Source: Micromonospora pisi
Lineage (GTDB): Bacteria > Actinomycetota > Actinomycetes > Mycobacteriales > Micromonosporaceae
Reading direction: 5' to 3'
Length of the DNA stretch: 64,000 nucleotides
Assembly: GCF_003633685.1 (NCBI RefSeq)
Contig: NZ_RBKT01000001.1
Location: 6,138,001 to 6,202,000 of the forward strand
The translations under genes were made by a program, and so were the position numbers. A model generated the notes under the pieces. The model saw nothing but the letters and a program-made list of their open reading frames with translations. It did no database searches and was not told where the DNA came from. Below are positions 28,744 through 37,539 of this stretch, piece by piece; position 1 is the stretch's first letter; each line of letters opens with the position of its first letter.

Positions 28744-30189
28744 GTGGGCCAGATCGAGCTGGGTGACCGGTGGACCGAACCGACGGTGGAGGACCGCCCA
28801 CCGGCCCGCTCCTGGTTGGCCACCCGGTCGGTACGTCTCGGCGCGCTGCTGGCACTGCTCCTCGCCACCATGAGTGCGGCCGGTACCGGGCCGGCCCGGA
28901 TCTCGGCGGTGACCATTCCGGCCCGGTTGGGCACGTCGGTGGTGAGCGGCGTCGACCAGCTCTTCCTGATCGACCCGGTTGATCCGGCAACGGATTCCCG
29001 GCAGCAGGTCAGCGCGTACCGGTTGCCCGGTGGCGAGCCGTTGTGGCGGGTACGGATGCCGGTGCCCGGCCCGCTCGGCGGGCACACCCTGATCGGCGAC
29101 ACGCTGGTGCTGACCTCGGACTGGGGTTCGGTCGCACCTCGGCGGACGGTCGGGGTGGACACCGCGACCGGCGCGATCTCCTGGAGACGTACGGCCTCCT
29201 TCGACGCGGTGAGCGCCTACGGCGACGTGCTGCTCTGGACCCCGGACGCGGACACCACCGGTGCGGGTGTCGCGGCCGGGGAGGAGATCCCGGCCGGCTT
29301 CGGCATGTGGACCCCGGGCACCCTGGAGGCGATCGCGCCGGACTCGGGTGCGGTGCGCTGGTCGGTCAAGCTGCCCGCCGGGGCGGTGCACGACTACACC
29401 GGCCCGACCGACGAGACCGCCGGTTGGTTCGACGGCCCGCTGCCGGAGCGGGCGATGATCGGGCTGCCGGGTGGCCGGATCGAGGTACGGGACCTGGGCT
29501 CCGGTCAGGTGGTCCGGTCGGCGGAACTGCCCGCGCCGGAGGCGGGCGGTGTCGGGTCGTGGCCACCGGCGGCGGTCGGTGACCTGTTGCTGCGCCCCGA
29601 GGGGGCACGCAGCCTGACCGCGTACGGGTTGGAGCGGTTCGAGCGGCGGTGGACGATCGACTGGGACACCGACCGGGATCCGTGGCCGCAGCCGTGCGGT
29701 GCCGTGCTCTGTGCCTTTCGCCGGACCGGTGGGGTGCGGGTGCTCGACCCCGCCACCGGTGCGGTCCGGTGGTCCGACGACAGGTGGAGCACCCTGCACT
29801 CGGTGGGGCCGTACCTGATCGGGAGCGACCAGGCCCGGCAGCAGCCGGCGCCCGGGCTGAGCGTGCTGGATCCGGGCACCGGCCGGGTGCTCGGCGACCT
29901 CGGCGCCTGGCAGGTGCTCGGGTTGCTCAGCGACGGTGCCGCCCCGACCAACGGATCGACCGACGGCGGGTCGTCCGAGGGGGCCGGAGGGCCGGGCGGA
30001 CCGCGGCTGATCGGATTCCGTACCGGTCAGGACGGCCGGACCCTGGTCGCCGCCGTCGACCTGGCCACGGCCTCGACCCGGCCGCTGGCGGTGCTGCCGG
30101 GCATCTCCGGTGACTGCCGGTACGCCCACGGCGTGCTGGTCTGCCGCCGGCTCGACGCCACCATCGGCGTCTGGCGCCTGCCCGTCTGA
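28744..30189 (+). CDS. Membrane-anchored PQQ-like beta-propeller protein
   Basis: A 481-residue protein with an N-terminal anchor (LGALLALLLATMSAAGTG, about residues 33-50) and a soluble region of PQQ/WD-like blades: repeats of the type VDTATGAISWRR, IAPDSGAVRWSV, LDPATGAVRWSD and LDPGTGRVLGDL. Such propellers are usually binding or scaffolding modules; no quinoprotein catalytic residues are apparent. GTG start after a G-rich run. It is divergent from paralogue 3 and 138 nt upstream of a two-component system, so an extracellular sensory role is a fair guess, not shown. Confidence 0.72.
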   Translation: MGQIELGDRWTEPTVEDRPPARSWLATRSVRLGALLALLLATMSAAGTGPARISAVTIPARLGTSVVSGVDQLFLIDPVDPATDSRQQVSAYRLPGGEPLWRVRMPVPGPLGGHTLIGDTLVLTSDWGSVAPRRTVGVDTATGAISWRRTASFDAVSAYGDVLLWTPDADTTGAGVAAGEEIPAGFGMWTPGTLEAIAPDSGAVRWSVKLPAGAVHDYTGPTDETAGWFDGPLPERAMIGLPGGRIEVRDLGSGQVVRSAELPAPEAGGVGSWPPAAVGDLLLRPEGARSLTAYGLERFERRWTIDWDTDRDPWPQPCGAVLCAFRRTGGVRVLDPATGAVRWSDDRWSTLHSVGPYLIGSDQARQQPAPGLSVLDPGTGRVLGDLGAWQVLGLLSDGAAPTNGSTDGGSSEGAGGPGGPRLIGFRTGQDGRTLVAAVDLATASTRPLAVLPGISGDCRYAHGVLVCRRLDATIGVWRLPV

Positions 30190-30327
30190 CCCGCCCGTCC
30201 AGCGGGTGACGCCGCTCGCGGCCCGGCCGGGACGACTGCTCGGCGGACCGCGTTGAGCTGGGGTTTGGCGGACGCGGCTAGGTTGTTTCGCAGGGGCGGG
30301 GGGAGAGCCGGAGAGCTGGAGGTCGCG

Positions 30328-31014
30328 GTGCGGGTACTGGTGGTGGAGGACGAGCGGAATCTCGCCGACGCGATCGGGCGGGGATTACGCCGCCAGGGCA
30401 TGGCGGTCGACCTGGCCTACGACGGCACGGTGGGACACGAGATGGCCATGGTGACGCGGTACGACGTGGTGGTCCTGGACCGGGACCTGCCCGGCGTGCA
30501 CGGCGACCAGATCTGTGCCGACCTGGTCAGCTCCGGTGCGCTGACCCGGGTGCTCATGCTCACCGCGAGCGGTACGGTCGCGGACCGGGTCGAGGGGCTG
30601 CAACTCGGGGCCGACGACTATCTGCCCAAGCCGTTCGCCTTCGACGAGCTCGTCGCCCGGGTGCAGGCGCTCGGCCGACGGGCCACCCCGGCCGCGCCCC
30701 CGGTGCTCACCGTGGCGGACCTGGTGGTCGACCCGGCCCGTCGGGTGGCCACCCGGGCCGGAACGCCGGTCGATCTGACCCGCAAGGAGTTCGGGGTGCT
30801 GGAGGAACTGCTCAAGGCCCGGGGTGCGGTGGTCTCCAGCGAGGAACTGCTGGAACGGGTCTGGGACGCCAACACCGACCCGTTCACCACGACGGTACGG
30901 GTGACCGTGATGACCCTACGGAAGAAACTCGGTGATCCACCGCTGATCGAGACCGTGGTCGGCGCCGGTTACCGGATGCCGGAGCGCTACCTGCCCGAGC
31001 AGGTGGGCGCATGA
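30328..31014 (+). CDS. OmpR-family response regulator
   Basis: A 228-residue transcription factor. The receiver domain has VEDERN, the phosphoacceptor Asp51 (VVVLDRDLPG), LMLTASG and Lys101 (YLPKPF). The C-terminal winged helix (about 125-220) ends in VRVTVMTLRKKLGDPPLIETVVGAGYRM. The GTG at 30328 has GGAG 8 nt before it; the frame is open further upstream without ribosome site. The last codons overlap the kinase start by 4 nt (ATGA), so the pair is co-translated. Confidence 0.93.
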   Translation: MRVLVVEDERNLADAIGRGLRRQGMAVDLAYDGTVGHEMAMVTRYDVVVLDRDLPGVHGDQICADLVSSGALTRVLMLTASGTVADRVEGLQLGADDYLPKPFAFDELVARVQALGRRATPAAPPVLTVADLVVDPARRVATRAGTPVDLTRKEFGVLEELLKARGAVVSSEELLERVWDANTDPFTTTVRVTVMTLRKKLGDPPLIETVVGAGYRMPERYLPEQVGA

Positions 31015-32363
31015 CCGTCTACCTGACCCGCCGCCGGGCCCGGCTGCGGCCCACGCTCCGCCTGCGGCTGACCCTGCTCAACGGGGTGCTGCTGGTCGGT
31101 GCCGGCGCCATCCTGCTGTTGCTGGCCTGGCTGCTGGTCACCGGCGGGCTCCGGGGGGCCGGCGAGCTGCGCTCGGGCACCGTGGTGCTCGCCGACAACA
31201 CCCAGGTGAGCGCCCTGGAGTGGCAGGATCAGATGCTCGCCGCAGCGACCCGGGAGTTGCTGGTCAAGGGGTTGGTCGCGCTGCTCGCGATCAGCGTGGT
31301 CGGGGTGGCTGGCGCGTACGCGGTGGCCGGCCGTGCCCTGCGCCCGCTGCACCAGGTCACCTCCACCGCCCGGCGACTCGGCGAGGCGACCCTCGACCAG
31401 CGGATCCGTTACTCCGGGGCGGACGACGAGGTGGCCGAGCTGGCCGACACCTTCGACGCGATGCTGGACCGGATCGGTGGGGCTTTCGAGGCGCAGAAGC
31501 GCTTCGTCGCCAACGCCTCGCACGAGTTGCGTACGCCGCTGGCCGTGATGCGTACCGAGGTCGACGTGACCATGGCCGACCCGGACGCGGACGTGGCCGA
31601 GTACCGCCGGATGGCGACCGTGGTCCGGGACGCCTCCGAGCGGGCCAACGGGCTGGTCGACTCGCTGCTGGTGTTGGCCCGCAGCGAGGCCCAGTCGGGT
31701 CGCCGGTTGAGCCGTAAGGCACCGACCGACCTGGCCGACGGGGCCGCCGCCGCACTGTCCGCCATGCGGGCCGAGGTGAACCGGCTCGGGCTGGAGGTCA
31801 CCACGTCCCTGCGGCCGGCGCCGGTGGTCGGCGATCCCAGCCTGCTCGAACGCCTGGCCGGGAACCTGATCGAGAACGCGGTCCGGTACAACCACCTGCA
31901 CGGCCGGCTCTGGGTGCGTACCAGTTCGGACGCCGCCCAGGTGCAGCTGGTGGTTGGCAACACCGGCTTCGAGGTGGACCAGGCCGACGTGCCGGGCCTG
32001 TTCGAGGCGTTCCGGCGTGGTGGTCGGGAACGCACCGGTGCGCGCGGCTCGGGGCTCGGGCTCTCGATCGTCTCGGCGGTCTGTGACGCCCATGGTGGGG
32101 TGGTGACCGCGGTGGCCCAACCGGGTGGAGGGCTGGAGGTCACGGTGACGTTGCCGGCCGCGGCCGTGACCCCGGTGGTGGCGGCGTCGGCGGTGGTCGT
32201 TCCCACCCAGCCCGCCGCACCGACGCGGACACCGAGCAGCGTCGGGGCACCAACGTCCGCCCCGGCCTCCGCCCCGGCCCCGCCGACGGCGGAGGGAGCG
32301 GCTGGGGCGTCGACCCCGTCGGGAGGCGGTACGGCGGACGTCCCGACCCCGCCGATCCGGTAG
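31011..32363 (+). CDS. Sensor histidine kinase
   Basis: A 450-residue membrane kinase that would phosphorylate the adjacent response regulator. Two transmembrane helices (about 24-45 and 88-106) enclose a short extracytoplasmic loop of about 40 residues; a HAMP-like segment follows, then the dimerisation/phosphoacceptor helix (NASHELRTPLAVM, His171), the N box (NLIENAVRYN) and the G2 box (GSGLGLSIV). The last 70 residues are a Pro/Ala/Thr-rich tail of unknown role. The small sensor loop suggests the stimulus is sensed in the membrane or through a partner protein. Confidence 0.92.
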   Translation: MTVYLTRRRARLRPTLRLRLTLLNGVLLVGAGAILLLLAWLLVTGGLRGAGELRSGTVVLADNTQVSALEWQDQMLAAATRELLVKGLVALLAISVVGVAGAYAVAGRALRPLHQVTSTARRLGEATLDQRIRYSGADDEVAELADTFDAMLDRIGGAFEAQKRFVANASHELRTPLAVMRTEVDVTMADPDADVAEYRRMATVVRDASERANGLVDSLLVLARSEAQSGRRLSRKAPTDLADGAAAALSAMRAEVNRLGLEVTTSLRPAPVVGDPSLLERLAGNLIENAVRYNHLHGRLWVRTSSDAAQVQLVVGNTGFEVDQADVPGLFEAFRRGGRERTGARGSGLGLSIVSAVCDAHGGVVTAVAQPGGGLEVTVTLPAAAVTPVVAASAVVVPTQPAAPTRTPSSVGAPTSAPASAPAPPTAEGAAGASTPSGGGTADVPTPPIR

Positions 32364-32531
32364 CCACGCGCCCTTGCCCCACCGGGCGGGATGTGACAAG
32401 CTCGGGCCCGGTCAGCCGAGAGTGGGAGGAGGTGCGGTCGATGAGTCATCCGATTGGTCCCGCGCCCCGCCCCGGTGCCCGCTGACCCGACACGTTCGCG
32501 GGGCGCTTCGTAACTGTCCTGGAGGACATTC

Positions 32532-32915
32532 GTGAGTTCCCGTATCAGGCACATCACCGTCGACTGTGCCGACACCTACACCCTCGCCGGTTTCTGGGCC
32601 GAGGCACTCGGCTACCCCCGCAGTGACGACGACCACCCCGGGGACCCGGAGGCACTCGCACAGGCGCCCGACGGTGCCGGACCGAGCCTGCTCTTCATCC
32701 AGGTACCGGAGGGCAAGGCGGTCAAGAACCGGCTCCACCTCGACCTGCAACCGGGCGACCGTACCCGGGACGAGGAGGTCGTCCGGCTGATCGGGCTCGG
32801 CGCCACCCAGGTAGCCGACCACCGCAGGCCGGACGGGACCGGCTGGGTGTTGCTCGCCGATCCGGAGGGCAACGAGTTCTGCGTCGAGCGCAGCGCCGCC
32901 GAGCGGGCCGGCTGA
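32532..32915 (+). CDS. VOC-family (glyoxalase-like) protein
   Basis: A 127-residue single VOC domain protein with two beta-alpha-beta-beta-beta halves: RIRHITVDCADTYTLAGFWAEALGY at the start and RPDGTGWVLLADPEGNEFCVERS at the end. Glyoxalase_6-like proteins of this size act as dioxygenases, resistance proteins or binding proteins; the ligand is unknown. The GTG has GGAGGA 8 nt upstream. A hairpin separates it from the convergent fadB gene. Confidence 0.85.
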   Translation: MSSRIRHITVDCADTYTLAGFWAEALGYPRSDDDHPGDPEALAQAPDGAGPSLLFIQVPEGKAVKNRLHLDLQPGDRTRDEEVVRLIGLGATQVADHRRPDGTGWVLLADPEGNEFCVERSAAERAG

Positions 32916-32932
32916 GCCGAGCGTGAGCCCGG

Positions 32933-32971
32933 GGGCCGCACTCGCCGCCGACCAGGCGACGGGTGCGGCCC
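32933..32971. terminator. Bidirectional hairpin between VOC and fadB genes
   Basis: GGGCCGCAC (32933-32941) pairs with GTGCGGCCC (32963-32971); an inner TCGCC/GGCGA adds 5 pairs after a bulge. Confidence 0.6.
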
Positions 32972-32986
32972 ACCGGGCCGTCGGAC

Positions 32987-35056
32987 TCAGGCCGGCAGGC
33001 TGGCCACGCCGTACGGCAGGAAGCGTCGGCCGGTCACCCGCTCCGAAGTGCCGCTCCGGTCCAGGTACGGCGTGATGCCGCCCAGGTGGAACGGCCAACC
33101 GGCACCGAGGATCAGGCAGAGGTCGATGTCCGGTGCCCCGGCGACCACGCCCTCGTCCAGCATCAACCGGACCTCCTGGGCCACCGCGTCCAACGCCCGC
33201 AGGCGTACCTGTTCGGCGTCGAGCGGTTGGTCACCCACCTGGAGCAGGGCGGCGACCTCCGGGTTCACATCGCCGTCGACCAGCAGCGGCCGGCCGGACT
33301 CGGCGATCCGCCTCAGGTTCTCGCTCGTCCCGTACCGGTCCGGGAAGGCCGCGTGCAGGGTCGCTCCGGTGTGGTAAGCCACCGCCGGCCCGACCAGCTG
33401 CACCAGCGCCAGTGGCCGCATCGGCAGCCCCAGCGGGTCCAGCGCGGAGTCGGCCACCGCCAACGGGGTGCCCGCGTCGACCGCCGAGAAGATCTCCCCG
33501 ATGAAGCGGGTGAGCAGCCGGTTGACCACGAACGCCGGCGCGTCCTTGACCAGTACGCAGGACTTGCGCAACTCCTTGCCGACCGCGAACGCGGTGGCCA
33601 GGGTGGCGTCGTCGGTCCGCTCGCCCCGGACGATCTCCAGCAGGGGGAGGACCGCGACCGGGTTGAAGAAGTGGAAGCCGACCACCCGCTCCGGGTGCTC
33701 CAGGTCGGCCGCCATCGCGGTGATCGAGAGCGAGGAGGTGTTCGTGGCGAGCACCGCCTCCGGCGAGACGATCTTCTCCAGTTCCGCCCAGACCTGCTTC
33801 TTCACCGCCAGGTCCTCGAAGACGGCCTCGATGACGAAGTCGGCGTCGGCGAAGACGGATTTGTCGACCGAGCCGCCGACCAGGCCCCGCAGTTTGGCTG
33901 CCGTACCGGCGTCCAGCCGGCCCTTGCCGACCATCTTGTCGATCTCGCCGTGCACGTACGCCACGCCCTTGTCGACCCGGGTCTGGTCCAGGTCGGTGAG
34001 CACCACCGGCACCTGCAACCGCCGGGCGAACAGGAGCGCGAGCTGCGACGCCATCAGACCGGCGCCGACGATGCCGACCTTGGTCACCGGGCGGGCCAGG
34101 GTGGCCGGGGGTGCACCGACCGGTTTGCGGGCGCGCCGCTGCACCAGGTCGAAGGCGTACAGGCCGCTGCGCAGCTCCTCGCTGAGCACCAGGTCGGCCA
34201 GGGCCTCGTCCTCCGCCGCCGTACCGACCTCGAACGGTGCCTCCTTGGCCAGCCCGAGCAGTTCCCACGCCCGGTACGCGGCCGGCACCGCACCGTGCAG
34301 CCGCTCGTCCAGCGTCTGCTTGGCGAAGAACATCACCCCGTCCCACATCTCCCGGTCGACCTCGGGGCGGGTGACCGTGACCGTGCCCCGGAGCACGCCG
34401 GCCGCCCACTCCAGCGACCGCTCCAGGAAGTCGGCCGGTTCGAGCAGTACGTCGGCGATGCCCATCTCGGCCGCCTGCTTCGGCTTGAGCATCCGGTTCT
34501 GCATCAGCGGGTTCTGGATGATCACCTGGGTGGCCATCGGGATGCCGATCAGGTTCGGCAGCAGTTGGGTCCCGCCCCAGCCGGGGACCAGCCCCAGCGA
34601 CACCTCGGGCAGCGCCAGCGCCGCCGCACCCCCGGAGAGGGTCCGGTAGTGGCAGTGCAGGGCCAGTTCCAGCCCGCCGCCCATCGCCGCGCCGTTGACG
34701 AAGGCGAAGGTCGGCACCGCGCTGTCCCGCAACCGGGCGAAGACCCGGTGGCCGAGGCGGCCCAGTTCGAGCGCCTGCTCCCGGTCGGTGACCAGCGGGA
34801 TGCCGGTCACGTCCGCGCCGACGCAGAAGATGTACGGCTTGCCGGTCACCGCGATCAGCGCCGGCTCGGCCGCGAGCGCGGCCGTGATCGCCTCGTCCAG
34901 ACTGGCCAGACCGGCCGGGCCGAGGCTGTTCGGCTTCTTGTGGTCGAAGCCGTTGTCCAGGGTGATCAGCGCGGCGGGGCGGTCCAGCCCGGGTACGGCG
35001 ACCAGCCGCAGCAGCGCCTTCGTGACGACCTCGTTCGGGTTCTGCAGGGTACTCAT
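32987..35056 (-). CDS. fadB: Fatty acid oxidation multifunctional protein (enoyl-CoA hydratase / 3-hydroxyacyl-CoA dehydrogenase)
   Basis: Trifunctional-type beta-oxidation alpha subunit of 689 residues. The N-terminal crotonase domain (about 1-200) carries VTGKPYIFCVGADV and NGAAMGGGLELALHC. The NAD-binding dehydrogenase domain (about 325-510) starts with VGIVGAGLMASQLA and includes VIEAVFEDLAVKKQVWAELE and VGFHFFNPVAVLPLLEIV; the C-terminal domain follows. It hydrates enoyl-CoA and oxidises L-3-hydroxyacyl-CoA. ATG overlaps the thiolase stop by 4 nt, so the two subunits are made together. Confidence 0.95.
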   Translation of the reverse strand: MSTLQNPNEVVTKALLRLVAVPGLDRPAALITLDNGFDHKKPNSLGPAGLASLDEAITAALAAEPALIAVTGKPYIFCVGADVTGIPLVTDREQALELGRLGHRVFARLRDSAVPTFAFVNGAAMGGGLELALHCHYRTLSGGAAALALPEVSLGLVPGWGGTQLLPNLIGIPMATQVIIQNPLMQNRMLKPKQAAEMGIADVLLEPADFLERSLEWAAGVLRGTVTVTRPEVDREMWDGVMFFAKQTLDERLHGAVPAAYRAWELLGLAKEAPFEVGTAAEDEALADLVLSEELRSGLYAFDLVQRRARKPVGAPPATLARPVTKVGIVGAGLMASQLALLFARRLQVPVVLTDLDQTRVDKGVAYVHGEIDKMVGKGRLDAGTAAKLRGLVGGSVDKSVFADADFVIEAVFEDLAVKKQVWAELEKIVSPEAVLATNTSSLSITAMAADLEHPERVVGFHFFNPVAVLPLLEIVRGERTDDATLATAFAVGKELRKSCVLVKDAPAFVVNRLLTRFIGEIFSAVDAGTPLAVADSALDPLGLPMRPLALVQLVGPAVAYHTGATLHAAFPDRYGTSENLRRIAESGRPLLVDGDVNPEVAALLQVGDQPLDAEQVRLRALDAVAQEVRLMLDEGVVAGAPDIDLCLILGAGWPFHLGGITPYLDRSGTSERVTGRRFLPYGVASLPA

Positions 35057-36312
35057 GACGCCGTCACACCTTCCGCTCCCGACTGCGGGGCCCGCCGGAC
35101 CGGCTCACTCCTCGCGCTCGCACTCTCCCCGGTCCAGTGCGGGTTCTCCCAGATGACCGTGCCGCCCATGCCGATGCCGATGCACATGGCGGTGACGCCG
35201 TACCGGACCTCGGGCTGCTCGGCGAACTGCCGGGCGAGCTGGGTCATCAGCCGTACGCCGGAGGAGGCGAGCGGGTGGCCGATGGCGATCGCCCCACCCC
35301 ACTGGTTGACCCGGGGATCGTCGTCGGCGATGCCGAAGTGGTCGAGGAAGGCGAGCACCTGGACCGCGAACGCCTCGTTCAGCTCGAACAGGCCGATGTC
35401 GTCGATGCTCAGGCCGGCGATCCGCAGGGCCTTCTCGGTGGAGGGGATCGGGCCGATTCCCATCACCTCCGGCTCCACCCCGACGAAGCCGTACGACACC
35501 AGGCGCATGCCGATCGGCAGGCCCAGTTCGTGGGCGACCTCTTCGGCGGCGAGCAGGCTGGCGGTGGCACCGTCGTTGAGCCCGGCGGCGTTGCCGGCGG
35601 TGACCTTGCCGTGTGGGCGGAACGGGGTCTTCAGCCCGGCCAGCTTCTCCAGCGAGGTCTCCCGGGGCGCCTCGTCCACGCACGCCAGGCCCCAGCCGGT
35701 CTCCGGGTCGCGGATCGCCACGGTCACCAGGTCGTCCTGGAGCTTGCCGTTCGCGTACGCCTTGGCGGTCTTCTGCTGCGAGGCGAGCGCGAACGCGTCC
35801 GTGCGTTCCTTGCTGATGTGCGGGACCCGGTCGTGCAGGTTCTCCGCGGTCGAGCCCATGACCAGCGCGGACGGGTCGACCAGCTGCTCGGCCAGGATGC
35901 GCGGGTTCGGGTCGACGCCCTCGCCCATCGGGTGCCGGCCCATGTGCTCGACCCCACCGGCGATGGCGACGTCGTACGCGCCCATGGCGATGCCGCCGGC
36001 CACTGTGGTCACCGCGGTCATCGCGCCGGCGCACATCCGGTCGATGGCGTAGCCGGGCACGGTCTTCGGTAGTCCGGCGAGCAGTGCGGCGGTCCGGCCG
36101 ATGGTGAGGCCCTGGTCACCGATCTGGGTGGTGGCGGCGATGGCGACCTCGTCGACCCGCTCCGGTGGCAGTTGGGGGTTGCGCCGCAGCAGTTCGCGGA
36201 TGCAACGGATCACCAGGTCGTCGGCGCGGGTGTTGGCGTACATGCCACCCGCTTTGCCGAACGGGGTGCGGACGCCGTCGACGAAGACGACATCCCGGAC
36301 TTCACGGGGCAC
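35053..36312 (-). CDS. fadA: Acetyl-CoA C-acyltransferase (3-ketoacyl-CoA thiolase)
   Basis: Thiolase of 419 residues, the last step of beta-oxidation, cleaving 3-ketoacyl-CoA with CoA. Motifs: active-site Cys in DRMCAGAMTAV (about residue 93), NEAFAVQ, NQWGGAIAIGHPLASSG with the catalytic His, and a C-terminal CIGIGMGG with the second Cys. The GTG at 36312 follows AGGAGG at good spacing. First gene of the fadA-fadB operon. A TACT-N4-AGTA inverted repeat upstream may bind a regulator of fatty acid degradation. Confidence 0.95.
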   Translation of the reverse strand: MPREVRDVVFVDGVRTPFGKAGGMYANTRADDLVIRCIRELLRRNPQLPPERVDEVAIAATTQIGDQGLTIGRTAALLAGLPKTVPGYAIDRMCAGAMTAVTTVAGGIAMGAYDVAIAGGVEHMGRHPMGEGVDPNPRILAEQLVDPSALVMGSTAENLHDRVPHISKERTDAFALASQQKTAKAYANGKLQDDLVTVAIRDPETGWGLACVDEAPRETSLEKLAGLKTPFRPHGKVTAGNAAGLNDGATASLLAAEEVAHELGLPIGMRLVSYGFVGVEPEVMGIGPIPSTEKALRIAGLSIDDIGLFELNEAFAVQVLAFLDHFGIADDDPRVNQWGGAIAIGHPLASSGVRLMTQLARQFAEQPEVRYGVTAMCIGIGMGGTVIWENPHWTGESASARSEPVRRAPQSGAEGVTAS

Positions 36313-36348
36313 TTGAGCCTCCTTGGCGGCGGGGCGTGTATCCCGGAT

Positions 36349-36364
36349 GCTACTTGCCAGTAAC
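36349..36364 (-). promoter_or_regulatory. Candidate operator (TACT-TGCC-AGTA) upstream of fadA
   Basis: TACT at 36351-36354 and AGTA at 36359-36362 form an inverted repeat with a 4-nt centre, about 40 nt before the fadA GTG. On the minus strand a -10-like TAGCAT overlaps its end. The shape fits a TetR/GntR-type site; which regulator binds is unknown. Confidence 0.35.
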
Positions 36365-36473
36365 TAGCGCTGTCAGTACGCCGTCTGTGGTCCAGGCCAC
36401 ACCGCGCACGCCGGGTCCCCCCGGCCGGTCCGGTAGGTTGATCGTGACCAGGCGGGGCGACACGGAGGCGGCG

Positions 36474-37478
36474 TTGAAGGTACTGGTAGCGGGTGGTGCG
36501 GGCTTCATCGGCAGCACCGTGGTCTCGGCCTGTCTGGACGACGGGCTGGAGCCGGTCATCCTGGACAACCTCAATACCGGGCGACGGGAGTTCACCCGCG
36601 ACCGGATCTTCTACCAGGGCGACATCGCCGACGGGGCGCTGATCGACCGGATCTTCTCCGAGCACCCGGAGATCGCGGCGGTGGTGCACGCGGCGGCCCT
36701 GATCGTGGTCCCCGAATCGGTGGCCGAGCCGCTGCGCTACTACCGGGAGAACGTGGCCAAGTCGGTCGACTTCCTCGACCATCTGCTGCGCAACGGCTGC
36801 GAGCGGCTGCTGTTCAGCTCCTCGGCCTCGATCTACCGGCCGGGCGAGGACTTCTCCGTCGACGAGGACTCGGTGCTCGAGCCGACCAGCCCGTACGCCC
36901 GTACCAAGGCGATGCTGGAGGCGATCCTCGCCGACACCGCGGACGCCTCCCCGCTGCGGGCGCTGTCGCTGCGTTACTTCAACCCGGTCGGCGCCGACCC
37001 GATGATGCGTACGGGACTGCAACTGCGCCGCCCCAGTCACGCGCTCGGCAAGATGATCAGCGCGGTCGAGGGCGACGACGAGTTCCTGATCACCGGCGTC
37101 GACTGGCCGACCCGTGACGGCTCCGGAATCCGTGACTACATCCACGTCTGGGACCTGGCCCGTGCACACGTGCAGGCGCTACACCGGTTCGACGCCATCC
37201 TGCCGCCCGGCGGCGAACGGTCGCACGAGGTGATCAACCTGGGCACCGGGAACGGCACCACCGTGCGGGAGTTCGTCACCGCGTTCAACGCGGTCAGCGA
37301 CCGGCCTCTGCGGGTACGGGAGACCGGGCCCCGGCCGGGCGACTCGGCCGGCTCCTACACCCGTACCGGCCGGTCCCGCCGGCTGCTGGACTGGAAGCCG
37401 GAGCTGACCCTGGAGGACGGCATCCGGCACTCGCTGGAGTGGGCCGCCCGACGGGACAGCGTGCTTCCCCCCGCCTGA
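36474..37478 (+). CDS. UDP-glucose 4-epimerase family protein
   Basis: An extended short-chain dehydrogenase/reductase of 334 residues. NAD-binding VAGGAGFIGS (about residues 4-13), VVHAAALIVVPESV, the Ser of SSSASIY, the catalytic YARTK (about 143-147) and RYFNPVGADP are all as in GalE, which interconverts UDP-glucose and UDP-galactose; related UDP-sugars are possible. The start is a TTG with GGAGG 6 nt before it; a GTG at 36444 has no such site. It is divergent from fadA and ends 9 nt before a hairpin repeat. Confidence 0.88.
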   Translation: MKVLVAGGAGFIGSTVVSACLDDGLEPVILDNLNTGRREFTRDRIFYQGDIADGALIDRIFSEHPEIAAVVHAAALIVVPESVAEPLRYYRENVAKSVDFLDHLLRNGCERLLFSSSASIYRPGEDFSVDEDSVLEPTSPYARTKAMLEAILADTADASPLRALSLRYFNPVGADPMMRTGLQLRRPSHALGKMISAVEGDDEFLITGVDWPTRDGSGIRDYIHVWDLARAHVQALHRFDAILPPGGERSHEVINLGTGNGTTVREFVTAFNAVSDRPLRVRETGPRPGDSAGSYTRTGRSRRLLDWKPELTLEDGIRHSLEWAARRDSVLPPA

Positions 37479-37486
37479 GTCGTAGC

Positions 37487-37539
37487 GAAAGGAAGGGCAC
37501 CTTGTTAACGCTATGCGTTAACAAGGTGCCCTTCCTTTC
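37487..37539. repeat. Intergenic hairpin repeat, copy 2 (perfect 25-bp arms)
   Basis: 37487-37511 pairs with 37515-37539 over TAT. Same core as copy 1, but both arms carry a compensating change (GGGCACC/GGTGCCC instead of GGGGCCC), so pairing is preserved. The stop codon of RNase D overlaps its right end. Lies between convergent genes. Confidence 0.9.

Noticed and set aside
26704-30129. An apparent 1,141-residue minus-strand protein
   Set aside because: Only the part from 28548 down is the membrane protein; the upstream part is antisense to the beta-propeller gene and low-complexity.
32963-36052. Very long open frame (about 1,000 codons) on the plus strand opposite fadB-fadA
   Set aside because: It is the antisense shadow of two well-conserved enzymes, Arg/Gly/Asp/His-rich without domains; such frames are normal in high-GC coding DNA.
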